In this document: positions 1 through 7,830 of the stretch, piece by piece
Layout: the number at the start of each line of letters is the position of its first letter
Numbering within the stretch: the first letter of the stretch is position 1
NCBI GenBank assembly: GCA_016794365.1
Contig: JAEUKB010000097.1
Location: 1-64,000 of the forward strand
From: Myxococcales bacterium
GTDB taxonomy: Bacteria > Myxococcota_A > Polyangia > Palsa-1104 > JAEUJZ01
DNA length: 64,000 nucleotides
Direction: 5' to 3'
Program-made: the position numbers and the translations under genes
The notes under the pieces: model-generated
The model's input: only the letters and a program-made list of their open reading frames with translations
What the model was told of the DNA's origin: nothing
The model's database searches: none

Positions 1-1
1 A

Positions 2-940
2 GATTTGAAACCCGATAACGTGATGGTGGTGGTGGATTCGGAGGTGCCGGGGGGAGAGCGGGTCAAGATCCTGGATTTTGGGATTGCGAAGCTGCTGGCT
101 GAGACGGGCGGAGAAGAGCCGCAGGTTCGTACTCGCACGGGCACGATGATGGGCACGCCGACGTATATGTCGCCGGAGCAGTGTCGCGGCCATGCGGCGG
201 TTCGGCAGCCGTCGGATGTCTACTCGCTGGGTGTGATGCTGTTCGAGCTATACGCGGGTCAGCCGCCGTTTGTGTCCGACGGGTTCGGAGAGCTGGCTGC
301 CATGCATCTGTTTGCGTCTCCGCCGCTCTTGTCGTCGCAGATGGTCGGAGTTCCGCCCGCTCTCGATGCGCTGCTGGTGAGCATGCTGGCCAAAGATCCA
401 GGGCTGCGTCCGACGATGTCGCAGGTTGCCGAGCAGCTTTCGCGGATGCCCAGCGACGGAAAGCCGGTGCGCCAACACGCGGCGGTTGAGCAGCCAGTCA
501 GTAAGCACTTATCACAGACGACCATGCTACAGCTACCGACGAATCAGCATCGTCGCAAGTGGCTGGGCGGACTGCTGACGCTTGCGATCGGTATTGCTTT
601 GCTCTCGCTGGTCAGCGATCGGCTTCATTCGCAGCGCGGCCGAGTCACTGCTAGCGCAAACGCAAAACCCACCGTCGCTACGTCACCGACTGGACCGATT
701 TCGGGAAAGCAGACAGGAAATGAGCTGTCACCAATCCCGAGAGAGAACCCATCCCACAGCGACGAACCATCCCCGGATAGAGCGCGGAAGCCGACGATCG
801 ATGCCGCAAAGCCAGAGCGCGCCGCGATCAACCAGCCAGCGGTTGTGCGGAAGAAGAACACAACCAAAGTGACCTTGCCACAGGTTGAGCCACAGCCTGA
901 TCCTCCGAAAGCCAATTTTAAAACGCAGCGGCTGGACTAG
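2..940 (+). CDS. Membrane-anchored Ser/Thr protein kinase, 3' part (partial)
   Basis: The window opens inside the catalytic loop: the first codons read DLKPDN, so the N-lobe and the HRD motif's first residues lie upstream. About 25 residues later comes DFG, followed by the activation segment ending GTPTYMSPEQ and the conserved helix pattern SDVYSLGVMLFELYAGQPPF. A single membrane segment follows the kinase domain (WLGGLLTLAIGIALL), and then a Pro/Ser/Lys-rich tail of about 100 residues. This is the usual PknB-like layout in which a cytoplasmic kinase is tethered to the inner membrane and carries an extracytoplasmic tail. The gene lies 21 bases upstream of a TPR gene on the same strand, a pairing common in myxobacteria, so the TPR protein may act with it; that is inference. 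Substrates cannot be told. Confidence 0.9.
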   Translation, partial: DLKPDNVMVVVDSEVPGGERVKILDFGIAKLLAETGGEEPQVRTRTGTMMGTPTYMSPEQCRGHAAVRQPSDVYSLGVMLFELYAGQPPFVSDGFGELAAMHLFASPPLLSSQMVGVPPALDALLVSMLAKDPGLRPTMSQVAEQLSRMPSDGKPVRQHAAVEQPVSKHLSQTTMLQLPTNQHRRKWLGGLLTLAIGIALLSLVSDRLHSQRGRVTASANAKPTVATSPTGPISGKQTGNELSPIPRENPSHSDEPSPDRARKPTIDAAKPERAAINQPAVVRKKNTTKVTLPQVEPQPDPPKANFKTQRLD

Positions 941-961
941 TTCTTGCATTTAGCTGATCGA

Positions 962-1705
962 ATGAACGAATCACTGAAAGTCCGCTGTAGCGCGCTCGTC
1001 GCTGCCGCTTGTCTCCTGTGTGTCAGCGAGTCTTTGGCAAATCCTCTGTCTGGCGAAATGAAAGTAGAGTTTCAAACTCACTATCAACACGGTGAGCGTC
1101 TGTATTTGGCTCGAAGATATAGCGAAGCCATTTCTCGCTTTCAAAGAGCACTTTCGATTCAGCCAGACTCGAACGTCATTTACAACATCGCGCAGTGTCA
1201 CAAGAAGCTGGAACATTATCGAGAAGCGAAAGAGTACTTTGAATGGTTTCTGCGCAGTCCTAGCGACATCTCTGAGGAAGAACGACATCGCATTACCGTG
1301 ACGATTGCAGAGCTAGATGAAAATATCCGCAGAGAAGATGAAGTGAAGGTGATTGTCGTGAATGCAGAACAGCCACGTAGACCTGCATGGCGAATTGGCT
1401 TGGGAATTGCAAGCATTGCAGCCGGAGTCTCGCTGGCTGGCCTTGGTGGAGCCTATCTTTCAATCAACGGACAAGCGGTGTTGATGGATGGAAAAGAAGA
1501 CTTTACGCGTGTCTACGATACCAAGGCACTGGCGACGGGATTGATTGTACCGGGAGCTGTCGTTTTCCTCGGCGGCGTTATCTTGTTGGCATTACCCGGA
1601 GACAAGCCAAAGCCTATAATCCACACACAGCGCATCAGCGATGTGTCGCTACGGTTGGGATCTGTCGGTACAGGTACAGGCCTTTCTGTACACGGTACAT
1701 GGTAA
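962..1705 (+). CDS. Secreted or membrane TPR-repeat protein
   Basis: The frame is open from a TTG at 944, but the ATG at 962 gives a clean signal peptide (short basic start, then an Ala/Leu/Cys core ending SLA), so I chose 962. The mature part has two TPR-like helical pairs (ARRYSEAISRFQRALSIQP, then NIAQCHKKLEHYREAKEYF). A membrane stretch near residue 145 (GLGIASIAAGVSLAGLGGAY) and another hydrophobic segment near residue 195 follow. This is the common myxobacterial arrangement of periplasmic TPR plus transmembrane tail, usually found beside Ser/Thr kinases, as here. Role unknown; protein-protein scaffolding at the envelope is the likely job. Its base composition is visibly more AT-rich than the next gene. 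Confidence 0.75.
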   Translation: MNESLKVRCSALVAAACLLCVSESLANPLSGEMKVEFQTHYQHGERLYLARRYSEAISRFQRALSIQPDSNVIYNIAQCHKKLEHYREAKEYFEWFLRSPSDISEEERHRITVTIAELDENIRREDEVKVIVVNAEQPRRPAWRIGLGIASIAAGVSLAGLGGAYLSINGQAVLMDGKEDFTRVYDTKALATGLIVPGAVVFLGGVILLALPGDKPKPIIHTQRISDVSLRLGSVGTGTGLSVHGTW

Positions 1706-1738
1706 CTGCCACATCTGGATAACGCTGCGGGGATTTCG

Positions 1739-3283
1739 ATGAAAAACGCTTGGTTCTTTGTTGCCTTCTTGATGATTGTTTCCGGCTGTGATGCAAGGTT
1801 GCTGCTGGATGGTCGGTTTTCTGTCTCAAAGAGCTGCGAAAACAGCTTGGACTGCGTGTTTCAGTCCGGCGCGACCACGACGCAAAAGATCTGTGAGCAG
1901 TCCTCTGGCCAATGTCGTCCGTGTGGTCCGATCCCGGGCATGCCGGCTTCGTTTGATGTCGTCACGGGCAGCAAGGAATGTCGCAGCGGCTACGCCATGC
2001 AGTCCGACGGAATCAGATCTGGCAACATCGTCTGCGATGCCAACACCGGGGCTTGCCGAAGCTGCCAGTCGGTCAACCAAGAGTGCGCCAAGGCCGATCC
2101 GGCGTTTCCCGTCTGTAACGCCTCCGGTGTCTGTGCTGCCTGCACCACCAGCGACGAGTGCGTCAAGGAAGGCTACATCACCTGCGCGCTCGGTCGCTGT
2201 CGCGGCTGTAGCACCAACAGCGAATGCAAAGACGAGACCAGACCCTTCTGCGACCCGTCATCCACGGCCTGCCGCGAGTGCAGAGCGGACTCGGAGTGCG
2301 ACAGCCAGCTGTGCGACACCGGCAAAAATCCCGCTGTCGTCGAAGGCGTCGGCAAGTGCGCCAAGCCCAGCTCCATCGTGTGGGTCCAAAACGGCGGCTG
2401 CACTGGCGGTCAGGGCACCATCTCAAGTCCCTACTGCTCGATCGCCGAGGCCTTGGCCAACCCGAGTGCCAAGTACTTGCAGCTCAAGAACAGCCTGGGG
2501 GTTTATCCGGTTCCCAGCCCGCTCAACCGCAGCTTGGTCCTGCTTGGACAGGGCGCGAGCATGAGTGACGTAGTCCTCGCGCCGTTCACCTTCAGCGGCG
2601 CTGGGCAGTCGCTGGTCCTGCGCAACCTGACCGTGCGCGACCAAGCCAAGACCCAGAGCTTGGTCAAGTGCAGCGCAGGAAGCGTCACCATCCTTAAGTC
2701 CAGCCTCGATACCGGCAAGCGCGGTGTCGATGCGGACGCGGCCTGCACCAAGGTCACCATCGAGCAGACGCGCATCGAAGGAGCCTCGGGGGCTGGCATC
2801 TATATCGCCGGACAGACCGACTATCGCATCGTCAACTCGATCGTCCTGTCTACCGCGAGCAGCAGCGACTTCACCGGCGTCATCCTGTCCAGCAGCAAGG
2901 CGGGCAAGTTTGCGTTCAATACGCTCGTTGGGAATGGCAAGACGATCGCGCCAACAGTCCCGGGCGGCATCGACTGTGGGACGACCCAAAAGCTGCTCGA
3001 AAACTCGCTGATCTTCTCCAACTCGAACAACCCGATCACCAAGCAGTTCGTCGGGACGGCTTGCCAAGGAAAGAGCCTGGTGGTGGGCACGGACCCGTCT
3101 GCGCCGCAGGGATCTTCCATGTCCAGCCCGATGCTGAACAGCGATGGAACCTTGATGGCGACCGATGCCGCGTGTGCGGATCAGGCGGATGCGGATCCCG
3201 AGATCACCGTCGATTTCTTTGGAACGCCTCGTCCCAAGACCATGGGGGGCAAAGCGGACATTGGCTTCCACGAAGTCAAGTAG
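1739..3283 (+). CDS. Cys-rich lipoprotein with right-handed beta-helix domain
   Basis: The 514-residue protein starts at an ATG preceded by GGGGA. It has a lipoprotein signal ending IVSGC, so Cys17 is the likely lipidated residue. Residues 30-200 are a Cys-rich region with regularly spaced CxxC and SECxxxx(x)C units of the kind found in myxobacterial surface proteins. From about residue 210 (VWVQNGGCTGGQGTISSPYC) the chain becomes a Ser/Thr/Val repeat pattern typical of a right-handed parallel beta-helix, closing with the frequent IGFHEVK-type C-terminus. Probably an outer-membrane surface lipoprotein; substrate or ligand unknown. It is convergent with the sigma-54 gene, whose lost 3' end would have lain in the short gap between them. 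Confidence 0.8.
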   Translation: MKNAWFFVAFLMIVSGCDARLLLDGRFSVSKSCENSLDCVFQSGATTTQKICEQSSGQCRPCGPIPGMPASFDVVTGSKECRSGYAMQSDGIRSGNIVCDANTGACRSCQSVNQECAKADPAFPVCNASGVCAACTTSDECVKEGYITCALGRCRGCSTNSECKDETRPFCDPSSTACRECRADSECDSQLCDTGKNPAVVEGVGKCAKPSSIVWVQNGGCTGGQGTISSPYCSIAEALANPSAKYLQLKNSLGVYPVPSPLNRSLVLLGQGASMSDVVLAPFTFSGAGQSLVLRNLTVRDQAKTQSLVKCSAGSVTILKSSLDTGKRGVDADAACTKVTIEQTRIEGASGAGIYIAGQTDYRIVNSIVLSTASSSDFTGVILSSSKAGKFAFNTLVGNGKTIAPTVPGGIDCGTTQKLLENSLIFSNSNNPITKQFVGTACQGKSLVVGTDPSAPQGSSMSSPMLNSDGTLMATDAACADQADADPEITVDFFGTPRPKTMGGKADIGFHEVK

Positions 3284-3321
3284 TCTCTGCCCGCGCGGGA
3301 CGGCGATCCCGGCTGGTCGTT

Positions 3322-3349
3322 GCGCTCCGCCGAGCGCTCACCTCCTTTT
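3322..3349 (+). terminator. Hairpin after the beta-helix lipoprotein gene
   Basis: A perfect 6-bp stem GCGCTC/GAGCGC with a CGCC tetraloop is followed by CACCTCCTTTT. The T-run is only four bases, so it is a weak intrinsic terminator candidate for the upstream gene. It sits where the deleted 3' end of the opposing sigma-54 gene would be expected. Confidence 0.35.
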
Positions 3350-3385
3350 GACTGATTCGGAGGCGATGTCGTCTTGGCTTCCGCT
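3338..3385 (-). pseudogene. Out-of-use remnant of the rpoN 3' end
   Basis: Reading in the same frame straight after the TGA stop of the sigma-54 gene gives SGSQDDIASESVKRR and then a second TGA. The DDIASESVK core matches the segment that in sigma-54 proteins links the HTH region to the RpoN box (usually of the form DVSSxSVKxxI). It therefore looks like formerly coded sequence. Nothing matching the RpoN box follows before the opposing gene ends at 3283. Confidence 0.6.
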
Positions 3386-4690
3386 TCAGTGGAGGATGGT
3401 GTTGAAAAAGTGTTTCAGCGGAAATAGACCTTGTGGCGTGTGAACCCACTTGTTGGCGGTCGCTCGGCTGATCGTCGATTCGTGCATGCCGATGTCGCTG
3501 GCCACGTCGCGCAGGATCAGCGGCTTGAGCCAGCCCGAGCCTTTCTCGAAGAAGTCACGCTGGAACTTGAGGATCGACTCGGTGACTTTGATGATCATGC
3601 GCTGACGCTGCATGATGCTGTCGATCAGCCACCTCGCCGAGCGCAGACGATCTTGCACGTAGTCGCGTGCTGCTTTGTTGTCCTTGTCCTTCATTGTCTC
3701 TAGGTAATAGCGACTGATGCGAAGCTTGGGCATGCCGTCGTCGTTTACCGTCACAAAGTACGCGTCGCCGACTTTGTTGATGTAGACATCGGGCGTGATG
3801 TTCTGGGGAACTTGGTTGCTAAACCGACGCGCAGGTCGCGGATCGAGCTTCACGATGTCTTTGACCGCTTCGTAGACTTCCTCGACATCGACCTTGAGCT
3901 TCTTGGCGATCTTGTCCCAGTTCTTCTTTTCGAGGTCGCCTAGGTGCTCGGTCAGCAGCTTGACCAGCACTTCGTCGTCGATGCCGTGCATTTCGGCCTG
4001 AACCAGCAAGCGCTCGATCAGCGTGTACGTCGCACAGCCCCACGGATCCAGGCGCTGCACGGTCTTTATCGCACGCTCTGCCACCTCGAGGCTGACTTCA
4101 CACTCTTCGGCGACATCCCTGAGCGGCTCTTCCAGGTAGGCATCGGCGTTGAGGTTGCGGATGATGTACATCCCAACCAGCTCTTCTTCGGGCGAAAGAC
4201 GCGCCATCCGCAGCTGCTCGGTCAGGTGATCTTCCAGCGTCAGACCGCTGCGTAGCGACTGATGGGCAGACGGAAGCTCTTCGTGATCGGGGCGCTCACT
4301 CGGCGGCTGCATCGGCGCCGTCGCGGAGTTTTCCAAAAACGTCGTCCAGTCCACCTCGGTGGTGGGCTGACCGTCGGTCGGAACTTCCTTGCCCGCATCA
4401 GTCTGCTCTTTGGCGGTGGGCTGCGCAAGCGGCTGCTCGGTCTCTCCGATGTTCTCGACGTGATCGATCGGCTCATCGCGCAGGTGTTCCATCTCTGCGT
4501 CGCCTGCATCTTCGAGCAGCGGGTTTTCTTTCAGCTCCTCTTGAACCTGCTCAACGAGCTCGGTCCGCGCCATCTGCAGCAGCTTGATCGCCATCTGCAG
4601 CTGAGGCGTCATGACCATCGACAGCTGCTGTCGAATGCTCTGTTCCATCAACAGTCGCGCCCTCGGCCTTCGTTTCCTATTCATCTTCAT
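3386..4690 (-). CDS. rpoN: RNA polymerase sigma-54 factor lacking the RpoN box
   Basis: The activator-interacting region I is intact (QQLSMVMTPQLQMAIKLLQM, then ENPLLED), followed by an acidic linker (residues 55-140), the core-binding domain, and the HTH region (LRDVASDIGMHESTISRAT, then NKWVHTPQGLFPLKHFF). The protein then ends at residue 434, before the C-terminal RpoN box (ARRTVAKYRE in typical members) that reads the -24 promoter element. Family members usually run to about 470-500 residues. The start at 4690 is supported by GAGAGGG eight bases upstream; an internal Met (residue 15) aligns with the usual family start. Without the box the product should bind core polymerase but not promoters, unless recoding or another copy exists. 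Confidence 0.85.
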   Translation of the reverse strand: MKMNRKRRPRARLLMEQSIRQQLSMVMTPQLQMAIKLLQMARTELVEQVQEELKENPLLEDAGDAEMEHLRDEPIDHVENIGETEQPLAQPTAKEQTDAGKEVPTDGQPTTEVDWTTFLENSATAPMQPPSERPDHEELPSAHQSLRSGLTLEDHLTEQLRMARLSPEEELVGMYIIRNLNADAYLEEPLRDVAEECEVSLEVAERAIKTVQRLDPWGCATYTLIERLLVQAEMHGIDDEVLVKLLTEHLGDLEKKNWDKIAKKLKVDVEEVYEAVKDIVKLDPRPARRFSNQVPQNITPDVYINKVGDAYFVTVNDDGMPKLRISRYYLETMKDKDNKAARDYVQDRLRSARWLIDSIMQRQRMIIKVTESILKFQRDFFEKGSGWLKPLILRDVASDIGMHESTISRATANKWVHTPQGLFPLKHFFNTILH

Positions 4691-4968
4691 CGTAGGCCCT
4701 CTCTGCTGCGCGAAGTGTCGTGCTGGTCATGGTCTTCTTGCAAATATCATGCCACATATAAAAACGGTCGTCTAGTGCGAGCGAACGCATCTCTGTTCAG
4801 AGAGCGGGGCGCATCGCAATCAGGTGCATGATTCCGTGCATGCTCCGCTGTACGCGTATGCCGCACCAAGCAACAGAACGGAAGCGCATCGGGGAAGCCA
4901 TCGTCGATGAGCCGTGATGTGAACAGAGTCCTTGACGGAAGGCGCGCGCAGCGGACTAAGATCGACGC

Positions 4969-5592
4969 ATGACGCTCAATGCCGGCCTTCAGGATGCGCA
5001 CTACCAACACTGGGCCCAGAAGGATGCAAACCTCACCGGATCGTGGGATCCGAAGAGCAACGTCCGAGGTGGTGGCATCCGACCTCCGGGAATGCCAGGG
5101 GGCGCGCGCGCCATCACGCTACAGCCTGGTCAAGCGCTGTTCCGATGGGCTTCGACGCGGGTCAGCGATCCGAGCGCCAGCCCGTGGTGGAGCAGCAAAC
5201 GATCGGCTCAGGGAATCCTGCGTGAGACCTACCGCAACGCCGAAGCGTATCAGTCCATCGATACAAGCGGAGTCGCGCGCTCGTTCAGCGGAGTCGCACG
5301 CGGATGGAGCAACCTGGGCAAGGTCATTGTGCTGCGAGTCGTCGCGCCCGTTCGATGCTTTATGGGAATGGGAAAGCCCGTCGAAGACGATCTGATGGTC
5401 GGGGATGAAAAGGTGACCACGCGCTACGACGAACAGCTCCAGCTCTACATCCCGAACATGGCGGAGCGGGACGCGAACAACCGACCGAAGAGAACCGTCA
5501 TCTCCCAGAGCTACTTCGCGTTTGTGGGACTGTACACATCCGACGAGTTTTCATCGTGGCAGTGGTCGAAAGCAACCGGACTCCGACTCTAG
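4969..5592 (+). CDS. Uncharacterised 207-residue protein
   Basis: I do not recognise this family. It has no signal peptide and no membrane segment. Visible features are a Gly/Arg-rich N-terminal part, a stretch LQPGQALFRWASTRVSD, a pair of tryptophans in SPWWSS, and a C-terminal beta-rich part ending near SYFAFVGLYTSDEFSSWQWS. The pattern of an early Arg, a middle Ser/Thr strand and a later Glu is loosely reminiscent of small ADP-ribosyltransferase-like folds, but I cannot align key residues and would not assign it. It is followed closely by the SET-domain gene and may share its transcript. The ATG at 4969 has only a weak upstream ribosome site. Confidence 0.6.
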   Translation: MTLNAGLQDAHYQHWAQKDANLTGSWDPKSNVRGGGIRPPGMPGGARAITLQPGQALFRWASTRVSDPSASPWWSSKRSAQGILRETYRNAEAYQSIDTSGVARSFSGVARGWSNLGKVIVLRVVAPVRCFMGMGKPVEDDLMVGDEKVTTRYDEQLQLYIPNMAERDANNRPKRTVISQSYFAFVGLYTSDEFSSWQWSKATGLRL

Positions 5593-5632
5593 GCTGCGTC
5601 TACAAAGAGCCACATCACAGGAAAGACGAACC

Positions 5633-6103
5633 TTGCTCCTGTCCGTGAACTTGGTCATTGAAGGGAGTGATGGATCTTTCGGACTGTGGACGCGGGCGAT
5701 CATCCCTCGCGGTACGCCGCTGGTCCGCTTTGAAGGAGTGACCGAAGCCACCCCGCACCGCCATTCGCTCCAGATAGGAATCGATCGACACATCAATGTC
5801 GAAGGACAGCCCGACGCACTCATCAATCACGCTTGTGAGCCGAGCTGTCGCATCGACTTTGACACGGTCACGCTCGTCGCTGCTCGTGATCTCATGGCCC
5901 ACGAAGAGCTGACGTTCAACTATCTGACGTGCGAGTGGGAGTTTGCCAATCCCTTCCGTTGTATGTGCGCGTCTTCCGGCTGCTTCGGATTCATCCGTGG
6001 ATATCGCTACCTGACAGACTCCGAGCGCGCGCGCATCGCAGACACCACGGCTCCTTTTTTGAAACAGCTGACCGCACAGATTCGTGAAGAAGGAATCCGA
6101 TGA
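5633..6103 (+). CDS. SET-domain protein (putative protein lysine methyltransferase)
   Basis: The protein has the SET-domain signature NHACEPSC (the NHxCxPNC motif, with Ser for Asn), then DLMAHEELTFNYLT (ELTFDY motif) and a post-SET-like Cys cluster CMCASSGCFGFIRGYRYL. These residues form the cofactor-binding knot and zinc site in eukaryotic-type SET enzymes, so S-adenosylmethionine-dependent lysine methylation is the expected reaction. The open frame extends up to 5522, but that would overlap the previous gene. I chose the TTG at 5633, which has AGGA upstream; the GTG at 5645 is the alternative. Length is about 156 residues, a compact SET protein. Bacterial SET proteins are often acquired genes or effectors; its target is unknown. 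Confidence 0.75.
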   Translation: MLLSVNLVIEGSDGSFGLWTRAIIPRGTPLVRFEGVTEATPHRHSLQIGIDRHINVEGQPDALINHACEPSCRIDFDTVTLVAARDLMAHEELTFNYLTCEWEFANPFRCMCASSGCFGFIRGYRYLTDSERARIADTTAPFLKQLTAQIREEGIR

Positions 6104-6528
6104 TGCAGTGACGATCAGGGCTCCTGAAACGGACTCCTTTCCATCGGATACGTCTGCGCAAGCTGTCATCCTTCATCCCTCCATGTACGCGGCTGGTTCC
6201 TTTTGAAAATTCTGCTTGCCGTCGGCATACCAGAGCGCTTCGCCGTCGTCCGGTTGCATAGAATTCACGAGCACTTGATGACAACTGAAACCGACCGTTT
6301 GACTGCACGTACTGACAGATGCAACCTAATTTCGAGTCGGGATGTGGAAGGTTCACCGCAGCAGCGCAGCGATCAGGAAGCGACATCGCACTGTCGCTGC
6401 TGAGCTGCTTACAGCGTCCTACCAAGACCGCCTGACTCAACGACGCTTCGCACCTGTATCCGATTGCGAGCGTGCATTCCGTATCGCGCAAGCCTGCGCA
6501 TCCATCACTTTCACTTCGGTGAGGAATC
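6104..6528 (+). other. 425-bp gap before the alpha/beta hydrolase gene
   Basis: No open frame here has a recognisable domain, and the frames that exist overlap one another on opposite strands. The stretch presumably holds the promoter of the gene at 6529. I see no clear -35/-10 pair and no strong hairpin. Confidence 0.4.
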
Positions 6529-7659
6529 ATGTCAGTTTTCACGGTGTTCTTTTGCGGAACGGGTTCCAACAGCTTTGATACCCAGAACAAGAACTATCCA
6601 AAGGGAGAGATCATCTCGACGCTGGCCAGCCATCACAAAGGATCAGAGTTTGTGGACTGGCTCGCGTGTGATGGTCCCGGAAGTGGCAACCTACAAGAAG
6701 ATGAAAAGTGGGTTGTTCCCGGCAACTACTCGCAGCTACGCGGCACACTGACAGGTGCAGGATGGGTGGAAAACGTCAACCACGCCATCGCGGTGCTCAA
6801 GTGTGAGCTGGAGTGGAAGCGTGTTCAGCTCACCAAGCAGGAATACGACAAGCTCAAGTCAGCCAAGGTCCCGATCGAAGATGCCAAAGAGGGAGGTTCT
6901 TGGTACTGGCGCACGTATGACTATCCCAACCGCAAGATCACGCCGCAGGACTTGCAGTTACAGAAAGCCAAAATCTTTCGCAAAGGAAAGGCGCCATCGA
7001 AGGTCAACATCATCGGCTGGAGCCGAGGCGGAGTGAGCTGTCACATGCTCGCCAACGCGATGGCAAAAGACTCTGCACTGTCGGGCATTCCGGTCAACAT
7101 CTTCGCGATCGATCCAGTCCCAGGAACCGGCAACTTCCAAAAGGAGCGCTGCTCTCTTCCGGGCAACGTCAAAAACTATGTGGCGGTGTATGCGCGCGAT
7201 GAACGATCCAAAGGCTTTGCGCCCATCGTTCCCAAGTGTGCAAGCGCTACCAAGGTCCTGATTCTGCCCTTCCCAGGACGCCATGCTACCGTCGCTGGAA
7301 ACGGCGCAGTCGATGGCGCAGAGGGCGCACAAGCACTGCCGCAGCCCGGTGCGCTGGTTCGCGGTCTGGCAGAAAAGTTTTTGGCAGAGTGGGGAACCCA
7401 GCTCGACAAGCGATCGAGCTTTGGGAAAGACGTCATCGTCAAAATGTACGAAGCGATGGCTGATGATGCAGACAAGTATCAAACCCTGCGAACCAAGGTC
7501 TACACCACGACGGAAAACAGCAACGGTGAGCGCTACATCGGACTGGGAGAAGCTGGCAAAGGCGCAGCCTTTTCCGCCGCAAAAGATGATGGCTGGGATG
7601 CACCCAAAGGCCTGGCCATGAGCGATGAAGAAGTCTGTAAGTTCCTGACTGAGCTGTAG
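6529..7659 (+). CDS. Alpha/beta hydrolase with GxSxG nucleophile motif, lipase-effector-like
   Basis: The start ATG has GAGGAATC directly upstream. The N-terminus FTVFFCGTGSN resembles the FxDGTxN/FxxGTGN opening of DUF2235-type and T6SS phospholipase (Tle) proteins. The nucleophile elbow is VNIIGWSRGGVSCHMLA (residues ~163-179), with Ser in GWSRGG. A candidate acid is in FAIDPVPGTGN and a candidate His in FPGRHATVAGN, giving a plausible Ser-Asp-His triad. No signal peptide is present, which fits delivery by a contractile system or a cytoplasmic role. Tle-like phospholipase is an inference from motifs only; no VgrG, Hcp or immunity gene is seen nearby. The SET-domain and unknown genes upstream may form a set with it. 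Confidence 0.65.
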   Translation: MSVFTVFFCGTGSNSFDTQNKNYPKGEIISTLASHHKGSEFVDWLACDGPGSGNLQEDEKWVVPGNYSQLRGTLTGAGWVENVNHAIAVLKCELEWKRVQLTKQEYDKLKSAKVPIEDAKEGGSWYWRTYDYPNRKITPQDLQLQKAKIFRKGKAPSKVNIIGWSRGGVSCHMLANAMAKDSALSGIPVNIFAIDPVPGTGNFQKERCSLPGNVKNYVAVYARDERSKGFAPIVPKCASATKVLILPFPGRHATVAGNGAVDGAEGAQALPQPGALVRGLAEKFLAEWGTQLDKRSSFGKDVIVKMYEAMADDADKYQTLRTKVYTTTENSNGERYIGLGEAGKGAAFSAAKDDGWDAPKGLAMSDEEVCKFLTEL

Positions 7660-7693
7660 CCGCTACGTCTGATCCATCCAGTCCACACAGAGG

Positions 7694-7803
7694 ACTCTGT
7701 TCGGGCTCTGCTCGCACTCTGTTCGGGCTCTGCTCGGACTCTGCTCGCACTCTGCTTGGACTCTGCTCGGGCTCTGTGCGGACTCTGCTGGGACTCTGCT
7801 TAC
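7694..7803. repeat. Ten tandem copies of an 11-bp unit
   Basis: The unit is close to ACTCTGCTCGG. Ten copies sit in perfect 11-bp register with a few substitutions; the first base alternates mainly between A and G, and the TCT core is invariant. The array fills most of the gap between two convergent genes (stop codons at 7659 and 7831) and is not obviously coding. Confidence 0.9.
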
Positions 7804-7830
7804 ACGAACCAACAGAGTTGAAGACAGCGT

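Noticed and set aside
2423..3271. Minus-strand open frame opposite the beta-helix lipoprotein, considered as a source of the missing rpoN 3' end
   Set aside because: It contains no RpoN box sequence and is Arg/Asp/Gly-rich shadow of the lipoprotein gene.
7694..7803. CRISPR array
   Set aside because: The repeat unit is 11 bases with no unique spacers, and no cas genes are present.
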